Assembly (NCBI GenBank): GCA_029215795.1 | Contig: JARDYH010000005.1 | Coordinates: forward strand, 30,634,001-30,698,000 | DNA from: Anniella stebbinsi | Lineage: Eukaryota > Chordata > Lepidosauria > Squamata > Anniellidae | Direction of reading: 5' to 3' | DNA: 64,000 nt | Notes under the pieces: generated by a model | What the model was told of the DNA's origin: nothing | What the model saw: the letters and a program-made list of their open reading frames with translations, nothing else | Databases searched by the model: none | Shown: piece after piece, positions 34,678 through 46,350 of the stretch | Layout of the letters: each line of letters starts with the position of its first letter | Position numbering within the stretch: position 1 is the stretch's first letter | Translations under genes and position numbers: made by a program

Positions 34678-34866
34678 ATAAGAACATAAGAAGAGCCATG
34701 CTGGATCAGACCAAAGGTCCATCTAGTCCAGCATTCTGTTCACACAGTGGCCAACCAGCTGTTGATGAGAAACCCATAAGCAGGACATGAGCGCAACAGC
34801 ACCCTCCCACCTATGTTCCCCAGCAAATGGCGTATATAGGCATACTGCCTCTGATACTGGAAGTCG
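34678..34866 (-). mobile_element. SINE-type interspersed repeat
   Basis: On the minus strand it ends in TGGACTAGATGGACC, TTTGGTCTGATCCAGCATGG and then TTATGTTCTTATG. The first words and the tail style are shared with the tRNA-derived SINEs of this window. Its upstream body (CAGAGGCAGTATGCC, GGGAGGGTGCTGTTGCGCTCATGTCCTGC) differs from them. It is a common reptile repeat style; I do not give it a family name. Confidence 0.65.
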
Positions 34867-36439
34867 TATATAACCATGATGACTGGACAGATATATGTGC
34901 ATTATCAGTGGAGCTGCCATAAGGTCACAGAACAGTTGGTCTCTTTGCTGGCACTCAGTGTTCCTGGACTCTTGCTTATAATGTTATATGTTCCTCTTCC
35001 CTCTGAATTCAGACTGAGCAAGTCTCCTATGTTGATCCTGAGGAAGCAACATCTTCCATTAAATCTATCATGTAATATGGATTATAGTTATGCTTGTATA
35101 CATTCAATATCTTTAAAAACCACTGTAAGCCCTACTGGGAGTGGTTAACAAACCTCAATGTTGTCTCTTTCTTCAGATCAAATGCAGAAGACTGTGTACA
35201 TTGTGGGAGGGGGGGCTTATAGCATTTAGTGCAGTTTGAGGGCTCCCAAGTTCCTCGTGTGTGACCTAATTGTGTAGACATTCAGATTCTTTCAGAGGGC
35301 TTGAATTACTGCCATCTCATTTGTCTGTGTGTGCCTGAATTCATTCCCTAATGTCAAGGGGTTATATTATTCAGCGTCTCTGTTTGTAGGGGTCCTTTGT
35401 GTGCTTAGATATTACTCAGTCATGTGGACCAGCGCATCAGTGAACAGCCACATGCACAACATGGATTCAAATCCAGAGGATATTTCCCCTTCTTTCTCTT
35501 TTCACCTCCCCCCCCCCCACCGCGGTATGTATATATTAGCAAAGCCTTCATTGTGCTTAGAATAAAGTAGGTTGCTGTACATGCATTAGAAAGTGAGGAC
35601 AGTGGTGACCCATGGTCCAACTTGACATGCTAGTTCTGGCAACAAAGATAGTTGCATTCACGTCTTGTCCAAGTAGGTTAAAACAATTACCTGAAAATGT
35701 ACTGCAGCCCATAGCAGAATGCTAGCTGTGGATTTTAGACATTGACTCAGGTTAGATGTAAACAGAAAACCATGGCTTCCCATTTGTGTGAGAATGGAAT
35801 GCAGCAAACCTCAAGCTTTCACATGCTTTTTTCTTTCCTGCCCATGGAGAAGAGGAGAAGCTTTTCATGTTTAACTAGCCACTGTTCCCTATCGTGTCTG
35901 AACTTGCACAACTTGAGTTTGTTTACAGTGTGGTTAGTAAGAACAAGCCAGGATCAGAACAAGGCTTCAGATTCTCATTAACAATTCTTTAAACAAACCA
36001 CAATTCTTAGAGTTCATATGTTATAGCCAACTGTGGTTGGCTAAAATAAAAGCCCCAGTTCTATGAGGTTGTGAAAAAAGAAGAAAGAGGATCAGGGATC
36101 ATGCAAGTCTGAGGCTCCCTTAAAAGGAAAGTCTGGTTTCCAAAATGTCAGATCCAAATCACTGAGAATATTTTTTCTTGAAGCCCTAACTGGGTGTATG
36201 ATTCCGGTAGGCCAAGGCTGAACATATGAATGTTCATTTGACAGTTCAAGGTGAGAGGTTAGCTGCTGCAGTTTTTTAAGATTCTCTAGCAGGAAAAACC
36301 TCTAAGTTTGTACCTCCATCACTAGCTTGGTGCTCACAACGCTGGCCCTATCAACAGATTTAGTTTATCTTGGTTCAGGAAAAACACCAAAAAAAGCCAA
36401 AAATGTGCATTAGCGCAAATGTGCATTTTTGGCTAGGTG

Positions 36440-36467
36440 GTGTGTGTATGTGTGTGTGTGTGTGTGT
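36440..36467. repeat. (GT)n microsatellite, slightly interrupted
   Basis: A GT dinucleotide run with one GTAT interruption near its start. Confidence 0.9.
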
Positions 36468-36709
36468 TCCTACCAAAGATGAAAGCTGCTACTGTAGCAC
36501 TGACCCAGTAATGGCCACCCATGGTTATAAGTAGCATTGGTATATAATGGTTACTGTCAGCAGTCTGGGCTGCTGAGGACATTGGGATGTGTGATGGAGT
36601 GGCATCAGGACTACAGGGTTCTGTCTGATAGTAGGTGTTAGGGAGTAATTAGATTAACCATGCTGTAGAGGTCATCTGGTAGCTACACACGTAGGTGGTT
36701 GGTGTTAAC

Positions 36710-36850
36710 CTAGGGTGACCATATTTAGGAAACCAAAAAGGAGGACAACATGGCCGCTCCAAGGAGGCATGCCCACCAACGTGACCGTCCCCCCAAGGGG
36801 GCGTGCCCACCAACTTGTCCAGCCCCCAAGGGGGCATGCTTATCCAAACA
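36710..36850. mobile_element. hAT-like terminus with short GC-rich tandem repeats
   Basis: The edge reads CTAGGGTGACCATATTTAG ... AAAAAGGAGGACAACATGG, the standard terminus of a sauropsid hAT-like element. It is followed at 36755-36845 by three degenerate units of about 30 bp carrying CCAAG-(G)GAGGC-TGCCCACCAAC. Its partner end may be at 40330-40362 (see findings). Confidence 0.55.
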
Positions 36851-38431
36851 TGGCCTTGGTCAGTATTCTGATTTCACAGCATACAATTAAGACAAACCTG
36901 TTCTACACAACATCTTCATGTTAAAATCATTAAAATAAAGAACAAGCGAGACATTTGATGTATCTGAAATTAACTTTACTCACTCCTACTTTTGTAGCTT
37001 TTGCTGTACTTTGAAACTTTTGCTATGCTCTGTGTGATAGTTTCCCCTTCCCTCAAATATGTTTTCTGACTGCAAATCCTTCACTGGATGACCGTAGTCC
37101 CAACTTTCCTAACATTTAACACTCTTTCCCCATCATGTTTCTCTTATCCATATGCACAGATTCAGCATACTGCTACCACTGAACAAATGAAGCAGTTGAC
37201 AAGTGCAGAAAAATCTAGTACAACAAACTAGCCAACCTAGCATGCAGGAAGAGTATAAAATACGATTACTCTGCAAACATTAGCCATGGAACAAAATGGA
37301 CTAAAGGCTTGTTGTAGTCACTTCTCACCTCTTAGCTTGTTTCAACTTCTGGTTTATCAGTGAGAAACAAATCTAAAAATGTGTCATTATATCTCTGGTT
37401 CATTAGCATGTAAACAAAACCATGGTCAGTAGCAATACAAAGAAAGGCCAGAACAGATGCCCATTATCACAATGCTAGACAAGGATCTTTCCCTCCTTTT
37501 ATCCAAGTATATCCTGAATTTACACTGCCTCAGTGTATAGAGAATATAAATCCCAGTCAGGGACCCAAAGAAAACTGCCCAAAGAAACTTTAGAAATAAC
37601 TCTTGTTGATTTCAATAAAGCTTACTCCCAGATATATGAATGTAGGATTGCAGCCTCTTCACATCTGTTCACCTTACTCTAGCAAGTGCAAGGCCCACCT
37701 GTCAAGGACAACTATGCACTCACAGAACCTGGCCTCCTCGATCATGCAACCAGCAAGTGCTTTCCAGAAAGATGCTTTCAGAGCCTAGGAGATCCAGACA
37801 CACTCAAACAAGTCAAGCCAAGCCATGCTATGCTGGAACAGAACAATTCTGGGACAAGACACTACTTTGCAAGCGATCAGACACAACAGTCATAACATAT
37901 AAAAGAAAAACACAACTACCTCATTGACATAGCAATACCCAATGACAAAAATGTTGCAGAAAAGGAAGAGGAAAAGAGAGACCCAACAAAGGTTTTAGGA
38001 AATCTTGCTCATATTGGCATAGGTTGAGATATTTTGCTGGTCAGAATTTTCATCAGTAGAATTCCAATGGACTTTAATGGAAATGTCTTTAGGACTTTTA
38101 ACAATTTTACTTTGGGCTTTCAGACTTCAGAAACTTCAGGTGGATGATATGAAATAATTAGCAATTACAGGAGAAGTGAAAAACCCTTCTCCACCCACCC
38201 CACCCACCATGCCCATTGGCGCAAGAGCTAATAGTTAGATCCAAAAGATCAGTGAATTAATTAGAAAATTCATTAACAGCCTGACACAGGTTTTGAGAAT
38301 TAATTGAGGAAATATATAGGAGATACAATATACAATGTGGATCTAGACTCCAGCTCAGCTAGATATGATCTTATGAAGATTAATAAACTGAGGAGGAATA
38401 TGACTTTTTAAAAAACTTAGGACTCTATGTA

Positions 38432-38521
38432 CTGGGTGCCCCAAAAGTAGGTATACAGTTGTTTAGAATGTTGATGGGAGGTGTGAGTACTATACTGTAT
38501 ACCTACTTTTGGGCCACTTGG
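38432..38521. mobile_element. Mariner-type miniature hairpin element with TA duplication
   Basis: The 90 bp start CTGGGTGCCCCAAAAGTAGG. The inverted end reads CCAAGTGGCCCAAAAGTAGG. The arms continue as TATACAGT against ACTGTATA around a small loop. The element is flanked on both sides by TA (38430-38431 and 38522-38523), the target-site duplication of Tc1/mariner insertions. It has no coding capacity. Confidence 0.85.
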
Positions 38522-39229
38522 TATTTCAGCCTTCCCCAATCCAATCCTCTCCAAATATCTTTGACTATGACTCCTATCTGGTCATGCTGACTGGGCGTTG
38601 GGAGTTTTATCCAACACATCTGGAGAGAACCAGCTTGGGGGAGGATACTGTATTTAACAAGAATTGTCTGTTTTTGTAGAGTTACTAAAAGGATAAAACA
38701 AATGCTAGCACCAGTAAATATCACATAGATGAAGTAAAAACACCATGGCCAGTAACAATCATCCTCCAATAGAGATGGATAATAAATTATGTTTTCTTTA
38801 TGTTTAAAAGGCCCATTGAAATTGCATCCATATACTTTGCCTTTCACACAGCCATGAACTATGTTCAAATAAACTTCTAATTTGATACCATTGCACATTT
38901 TTATATTCTTTTTTCTAAACTGCTTCATGATTTATTCAAATAAGCAGTAAATAAATATTGCTAATAAGTCAATTCATACATCAATATATTACAATGTTCT
39001 CCTCCAACAAAATAATCAAAGAAAAGCAAACGGGTGAGGTAACCAGATAAAGGTACTGCTTTGAAGCCAGTTTTCTGTTCCAGCAAAACACCTATTTTCC
39101 AAACAGCTAAACCAATTTCCTCAAACCATCTCTAAATGAATTCCTAGAAAATTAATTCATTCAAATTTATTTCCCGTAAATAGGAATATCAACTCCATAT
39201 CATCCCCCCACTCTCCCACACAAAACTAT

Positions 39230-39475
39230 ACCCCCCCACTCTCAACATGCACACAAACACGCAAACTCTCTCAAAATCATCCACCGCAAAACACACACGC
39301 ACACATCCATTCATAGACAAATGAACATGCACCTATCACATAAATACACTCACACACTGCAAACACATAAACTCTCTCAGGATGCCCACCCCAAAACACA
39401 CGCACACACATTCATTCATAGACAAATGAACATGCGCCCCATGCACCCATCACATAAATACACTCACACACACAT
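39230..39475. repeat. CA-rich region with a ~100-bp tandem duplication
   Basis: Two neighbouring units (about 39261-39358 and 39359-39472) share CATTCATAGACAAATGAACATG and CACATAAATACACTCACACAC in the same order and differ by small indels. The whole stretch is C/A-rich on this strand. Confidence 0.8.
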
Positions 39476-39825
39476 ACCTCTCCCAAGGCTGCTCCTATGC
39501 TTGCTTCCACTCTCCCCCCCCCCATTTCTCTAGCCAAATGATGGGGATTTTTACATTAACCTTGAAAATATTCTTAGTGGTAGCAAGGGGTTGCAGAGAA
39601 GGGGATTAGAAAAGTACAGGATAAGACCTGGAGGAGGAGAGATCCTAACAGGTGGAGGGCAGTTTTGGAAAAATTCTCAGAACCTTCTAACTCCCTGGCT
39701 AAAACCGTCCTACCTGCTGCTCTGCCTGCTTTTTGTCCTCTGCCTGCACCATCCAAAAAGAAGCCCAGGATCGTCGCACGGGAGCCGGAAGGGGTTTGGT
39801 AAGTGTGGATGACCCACCAGGGGTA

Positions 39826-40220
39826 GGCAATGGGCCTACTGAGGCCTGCAGAGGCCAGCTCAAGCCATCTCCGGATTCCTAGCGGGCCATCGCCATAGCC
39901 ATGACCCTCTATGAATCCGGAAATGGCTTCGGAAGGCCTCGGAAGGCCGAAACCGGAAGTGCCCGAAATGGGCCTACCAAGGCCTGCTGAAGCCAGCTGA
40001 AGCCATTTCCAGATTCCTAGAGGGTCATCGCCATAGCGACGGCCCTCTAGGAACCCGGAAATGGCTTCGGAAGGCCTCAGAAGGCCAAAACCGGAAGTGC
40101 CCGAAATGGGCCTACCGATGCCTGCTGAAGCCATTTCCAGATTCCTAGAGGGCCGTTGCCATAGCGATGGCCCTCTAGGAACCCAGAAGTGGCTTCGGAA
40201 GGCCTCGGAAGGCCGAAAAC
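39826..40220. repeat. GC-rich tandem array, ~140-bp unit, about three copies
   Basis: Units start at about 39826, 39968 and 40107, each with TGGGCCTACC/T. Each unit contains GCCATTTCCAGATTCCTAGAGGG, CGCCATAGCGA, CCCTCTAGGAACCCGGAAATGGC and CGGAAGGCCTC-GAAGGCC. The first and third of these are near reverse complements, so each unit folds on itself. The last unit is shorter by about 25 bp. GC content is far above the surroundings. The 264-aa minus-strand frame over it is repetitive and is a product of the array. Confidence 0.85.
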
Positions 40221-43200
40221 AGAGAAGTACCCAGCCAAAACGGGCTTTTGGGGAGCTAAATTTCCGGATTTGGCCCCCCAAAATGGTTTTTCCCCCCGGA
40301 CGCGTATTTGCTCCCCATTTTCCAGGCATGTCCAGACAAATCCGGGCGGATGGGCACCCTAGAACCACTATGCAGTGTGGTTAGCCTAACCACCCTTCCC
40401 CAAATGCTGTCTGAACAGCCAATGAGAGTTTAACACACACAGCACGCACACACACACAAAACAGATTTAGGTTTCGTTTCACTTTCCATGTGTTATCCAG
40501 GAAGCTTTATACTTTTATCCACACATTTACTTCTGCAATTGTCCTTCTGACATTGCCTTAGCAGCATGGGAGCTGCTATAGTGTGTTGCTAGAGCAGCAC
40601 AGGAATGTGAATACTGCAGTGTCTCTCATACTGCTAAGATAATGTTGAAAGGCTCTATGAGAACTAAATGCTGGTGTTTAAACTAGGAGTGTAAAAAGTG
40701 TGGCCTCTGGGCAGGTCCCCAAGGCCATGCTGGTGGCCTCTGTACTCCCAGAATCTATTGCCATGGGAAAAGGGGGAGGGTAGGAAAAACTGCTCTAGGA
40801 ACAGGCTTGATGGTTCCTACCATAGAGCAGGAACCTTATTTCCAGGAAGCAGTGGTTGAAGCTTCCTGATTACCTTTTGCTCTAGGTTCCTGCTTTATGG
40901 CAGGGATCATAGAGCCTGTCCCAAGAACATTTTTCTTTATTATTTTGGTGATTGCATTGGCGTGGCTAAGGGCTTTATTATCTTGGTGTTGTTGCTGCAA
41001 GACCAAGATCTATTGCTGTAGAAGTGAGTGTGACTTTGAGAATCCCAGGAATTTGAAGACCGTTGGGTAGAATTATTTTGGAGGGATTAGAAGCTTTCAT
41101 GAAAGTGTCCCATAGCTTTAGCCTGTAGTTCTAAAGTTTACAGAGAGTACTGTGGGACAGAGTGCAGTCAGCGTGTAGTGTGAATGTAGCTAGAGAGAGA
41201 GATCATCTGCCTTTGTCAGGGATACCTCTTATGTTCCTTGTGTGTCCATGTGGGAATATGAGCAACTGCTGCCCACTCAAAGGTAAGTTTATCCATGAGC
41301 TGTCAGCTTGTCAGCCTATGTTTTTAAATACTGACAGGCTGATTAAACAAGGTATGCTTTTAAAAACAACAACAAAACTATAAGATTTAGTAAAGGACTT
41401 GGACATTCATAAAAGATCTTAGTAATCAATTCAGTGGGTGTGGGTGCTTTCCTAAGTTAGTTGTCATATAACAACAGGCCTCTAATAACGTGAACATCCC
41501 ACTTCATGTTTTCCATACAGCACTAGGTGTGCTGAGTAGATATGAAATGATTCCCAACCAGTAATCTGAATGCTTTGGAGCCTATTAAAAACCAGTTTTA
41601 ACACAGGATGCTTTTAGTGTTTTTCTAACAGTTTTATCAATGTGATTTTGCCTAGTTTTGCATCATTTTTTTTCTTTTAGGAAGCTGTACTTTTATATCC
41701 AGTGATACATTATCTTAGCCAGCCCTAGTTCCTTCAACTGCACTGCCTGTTTCAAGTTTTAATTATTTATAATGGCCTCTTTTTTTAGTAGCTGGGTTAT
41801 ATAATCCTGCAAAAGATGCATATGGAATTAACTTTGCAAAGGCTTTTACCAGCCTTGAAGCTTAGAATCTATCACTTTGCTTTTGAACAGTGAATATGTT
41901 AAGCATTTACTTTTTATTTCTGTATTAATTACGATGTTCCATTTAAGCACCAGTCTCTACCTGCTTCCCTGCCTTTTTTAAAAAAACTGTGAGTGCTGGC
42001 TTGGACAAATCTGTTGGGTCACACGACTGGAAAATGTCTATTGATATCAAATGAGAGCACAAAGCTTTTTTATATGTGCCCCAGTAGCCTCCTGAATTCA
42101 TGTGCAGAGGCTGTTTATGAGCATGCTAGAAGATCAGTGCATTCCTCAAGATCAGGCTAAATTAGAATAAATCTTCTACATGCAATTTTTATATGCTAGA
42201 GAAGAGGGGTTGGGGCTACTTTTCTTGTTGCACCAGTTGACCAATTTTCCTGCCACATCAACTTGGAGTCTGTCTACCAGACATTGACTGATTTGAGGTA
42301 GGGCTCACTAAGACTCAGTGTAAACGTCTGTTTTTAATGTCAGAGCTCAGACCCAAGACATTTTGTATGTCCTGATTTATTATCTGAAGGACCGGGTCAT
42401 CCCAGTGAGATGTAGTTTTTTAGACCTTGGAGACCTGGATTCAGACGCTGATTCAACCATGATGCTCACTGAATTGGCCACAGGCCGGTCATTATGCCTC
42501 AGTCTGACTTCCTCCACAGTGGTATTCTAAGGCTAAAATGGGCTAGCCCTCATGTATACTTCCTGGCCATTGTAGATAAAGGCAAGGTTGTGCTCTGATG
42601 ATGATGTACGTCTGTAACTTCTAACCTTAAAAACAACTCAGGCAAATCTGCTCCTGATGCTTTTACCATCTCAGATAAGATGATGGATGGTGATGAGGAA
42701 CAAGGCCTGCTGTATGGTGGCACCCTCCTTGTAAAACTCACTGTCAAATACGGGAGGTGGAGTTCTCATAAAACATAATTCTGCTGCTGTGTTTCTCTGT
42801 ACTTAAAGCTGTCTAGAAAGAAGACTGCCTCTGTGCATGCCCATGTTGCACTTCCCCCTGACTCTATAGAGTAACTACGGCAAGACTTCTTGCATGTAGA
42901 CTAGGAATATTGCTCCCAGAGGCAGAAGCATCCAAGCCTGAGACTGTGACTTCTTATCATACTGGAGTCCCTGCATCACTGATAATCTATCTACTTCCAA
43001 ACACTTAAGGTGATGTGTGGGAGTAGTGATATGTGGAAGCAAACTCCACAAGATCCCCCAATCAGAAAATGCTTGGCATTCCAGAGCAGCCTGCAGACGC
43101 AGCCCAGTTCAAAATTTAGGTCACTGAAGGGAATCTTGGCCTTGCCCATAATAGATTGGATCTTAGAGTATGTTGGACTTGGAATGAATGCAGTTTGCTG

Positions 43201-44604
43201 CACTCATCTCACAAGCCCATGCAACAGTCATAGGGACAAATGGGAGGGAGAACAAACTCATTCCTATCTTTGTTCCCCAACCCATTGCAGGGGCTAGAAG
43301 AGGGAACTGTGAGGAGGCCAGACCTGTGCCCTTGTGACATAGTGATGACTTTCCCAAGGTCCTTGGCTCCTTGGATGAGAAAATAAAATCTTGTTCCTCT
43401 CTCTCTCTTACCACTTTCTTCCTTCTCACTCATCCCATGAGTTTTACATGCAGTCTAAGAAGGGCTGCCATCAGGAATTCTTGCTTTCTCTGTGGTGCTA
43501 ACAGCCTAACCTGAAGAGCTTGATGAATACTTCCCTCACTTCACAGAAGGTACCTTGGAAGATTTGTAATTTACATTATACCTCTAACCTCTCCAGCATG
43601 CACTTTGTTCTCAAAGAAGTGTTGGAGGCACTTCTAGATTTGGGCACATCCCCCCTCCAAGTGTTAAAGCTGCAGAACAAGCCTCCTTCCCATGCACCTT
43701 CTGGCTAACTGGAAATAGGAAAAAATCTTCATGCAGGAGGATTGGTCCACATCAGGAGCTTCTCCTAGTTGGCAGACTGATGAAAGTACAACATTGTTTC
43801 CTATACCAGCAATATCTGTGAATTAGACTGTTAGCATCACAAGGAAAGGCAGACTTGATTCTTGATAGCAACCCTTCTATGGCCTGGTATTAAATCACTG
43901 TAAAACATTTATGCTGCAAATCTAAGCAAACATAAATAGAAACAATTTGCTTAATTGAAGTATGCAAGAAAGCTGATACTATTGGCACTGGTTGATAGTT
44001 AGTAAAGCTGACTCTGTTGCATTTCAATAATTTCAGAGTTTTAAGAAACATGTATTGGTATTAAATTTCAGCACACTCCAGTATTCATTCAAAGCTGCAG
44101 TGGAAGCAGGATGTCAAATGCATAACCATAAACTCTGCTTGGACATAATCTGTCACTTTTACAGGTGCAAAATCCTGTATTGCTCAGTGAATTGCTTTGA
44201 TAGTTGTACTCAGGTTATTTGTTCTGTTTGAAAAGTAACTTTAAGTTCACTCTGTTTGCTGCAGAGGGTAACTTGCAGCTGCCGCATAGCAGTATGAATG
44301 TGTTAGTGCTCTCTTGATAAGATTTCAAGTTATCAGTGCTCTTGGCTTCAGGTGCAGTTTGTCACTTTACTTGGGTCCTTTCTTGGGTATCTTGACAAAG
44401 CAACTGCTTACACTACAGGGAATGTTCAAAATTTGCTGAATGTGGACATTCATACAAGAATACTAACAATCCCATTTAGGTGATTGTGGTAAGCAATTAC
44501 TGGTGTGTATCTTGAATTTTCAGACATGTTCAAAATTCTCTGGGACTGTCAATATTCACATGGGTATGTTGATATTTCTGTCAATGCTGGACATCCCCAT
44601 ACAG

Positions 44605-44825
44605 CGGCTGTAGCTCAGTGGTAAAGTACGTTCTTTTCCATGTAGGGGATTCCACATTCAATCTCTGGCAGCATCTCCAGTCAAAGGATCAGGTGGCAGG
44701 TGATGGGAAAGACTTCCCTGTCTCTTCCTGAGACCTTGGAGAGCTGCTGCCATTCGGATTACAGTACCGGGCTAGATGGATCTGTCTTCTGACTTCAATA
44801 TAAGGCAGTTCCACATATTCATTCA
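44605..44825 (+). mobile_element. tRNA-derived SINE, near full length
   Basis: CGGCTGTAGCTCAGTGGTAAAG is a tRNA-like A box (TAGCTCAGTGG at 44611-44621). The B box is degenerate (CATTCAATCTC). The body AGACCTTGGAGAGCTGCTGCC and tail GGGCTAGATGGATC ... TATAAGGCAGTTCC match the minus-strand copy at 28-222. It is not a tRNA gene, because the acceptor stem and anticodon arm are broken. Confidence 0.8.
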
Positions 44826-46137
44826 TTGCAATTCTTATTAGATGTGACTTTTGCTTTTATGATTTTTACATTTTTAGAATGCGTAAGTTCATAGTTAAAG
44901 ATCTGTAATTGCACATTCCCTTGCTTCTTGGTGTATGTACATGGACTTGGTATTGCCTCTTCTGCGCTTAGAACCGCATGCAGATAGATTTGTGATCTTA
45001 CATATGACAGAGATCATGAAGCTTGTTCAAAAACTTCCTTCAGCTGACTGGACTGTTGCATCCCATCTGTGTCAGGGGGGCATCAGGATTAGATTGATAG
45101 AGCCTGCCATTTTAAAGCTGTCTTTGACTCCACATGGGGCTGTACAAAGAAGCCTGGTTTCCCTTCCTGTGAGTTAAATGACTGCCACCTTACAGGTCTA
45201 TGTCTATATGGGTCTGAGCTCTCAGGTCTGTGATCTCCTTATAGTCAGTGGTATGCTAAGACCAATACATTATTTGCAAACAAATGTTATCTGAATTAAA
45301 ATTTGTGTACCTTAGTGTACCTCTTCCCTTGTGTTATCCAGATTTGACAGATAGATGAATTGGTATTCTCTAGTCAATTGTTAGAGGTCATTGCAAAACT
45401 ATAACGAAGGGCAGTCTATCATTTTCAGGACACTGAAACATTGAAAGGCAAGTCATGTGATATTTACATACAGACATACACACACACATGGGCATGAGTG
45501 CCCACATGAAAATACTCACAAACAGAAAATCCCTTCCATCAGTGGCACGGTATGTATAGCTGAAGATCTAGTACAGGTATTTGTTCTTTGTAACATTTAG
45601 AATCCCCTGATATAGCCAGGATTCTGTTCTATTCATGGCTGATTTTCTTTGTAAAGAAATAACAGTGACAAAGGAATTCTTACACGCATACAGCCTTGGG
45701 CGTTGTAAAGAAGTTTTCTTTCATCTGTGTCTTCCTGAAAATCAGTAATTGCAGAACATTGACAATTTCCCAGAACACCTATTCACAAAACTCTCTTCGG
45801 AGATGGGTTGATTCTGATGTTTTCCATTTCAGAATTGCTGGTGGTTGGGGAAAACTGCAGTGAGGTTCCATAGCATGCAAAGAGCAGGGCTGTGACCTGC
45901 AAGGGGTGGCTGGGTGGGTAATTGTCTGACTGGGCTTTGAATGTTCTTACCAGCTTGTCTTTTGCACAAAGGAGCAAGCTGGTCCAAGTTGGAGGGCTTG
46001 CTACCAGCTTTTCCTCCATATTGGCCCATGTTTGAATGCATTCTGCATTGGGTGATACAGAGCCTTTGCCAGTGTTTCCTTGGTTGCAAAGAGAGCATGC
46101 TAAGTGCGGTGTGCTTCCCTTTTCTGATCCCACACAG

Positions 46138-46350
46138 ACACGTCTTCTGCGTCCGAAGATGAAGGGTCGCTCAGGCGCCAGGCTGCTCTATCTGCTGCAT
46201 TGCATCAGAGCTTACAGAATGCTGAGTCATGGATCAACCGATCTATTCAGGGGTCATCCACATCTTCATCAGCATCTTCTACACTATCCCATGGAGAAGG
46301 CAAAGGGACCAGTGGGTCACTAGCTGATGTATTTGCCAATACTCGAATAG
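46138..46350 (+). CDS. DIP2B: DIP2B exon (Ser-rich linker)
   Basis: The acceptor is CCCACACAG and the donor GGTAGGAG. It is 213 nt, 71 codons, phase 1 to 1. It encodes TSSASEDEGSLRRQAALSAA, QSLQNAESWINRSIQGSSTS and SLADVFANTRI, all close to DIP2B and unlike the corresponding stretch of DIP2C. The poly-Ser stretch marks a likely disordered linker between the N-terminal region and the adenylate-forming domains, with many possible phosphorylation sites. Confidence 0.97.

Larger units (their letters stand above)
32969..46137 (+). other. DIP2B: DIP2B intron (13.2 kb)
   Basis: This is the longest complete intron in the window. It holds a CR1 relic (33750-34480), a SINE-type repeat (34678-34866), microsatellites, a short GC-rich tandem (36755-36845), a mariner-type hairpin (38432-38521), a CA-rich tandem region (39230-39475), a GC-rich tandem array (39826-40220) and a SINE (44605-44825). 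In 34870-36440, 37000-37550, 40400-44600 and 44830-46130 I see no gene or clear repeat. Confidence 0.9.

Noticed and set aside
39230..39475. Spaced repeats reminiscent of a CRISPR array
   Set aside because: There are only two units of about 100 bp, CA-rich, with no constant repeat-spacer geometry, and the DNA is vertebrate.
39574..40368. A 264-aa open frame on the minus strand
   Set aside because: It lies across the GC-rich tandem array and its protein is a threefold repeat of the same phrase. It has no splice support or known domain.
44605..44680. A tRNA gene on the plus strand
   Set aside because: It is a SINE head with a degenerate B box and no cloverleaf.
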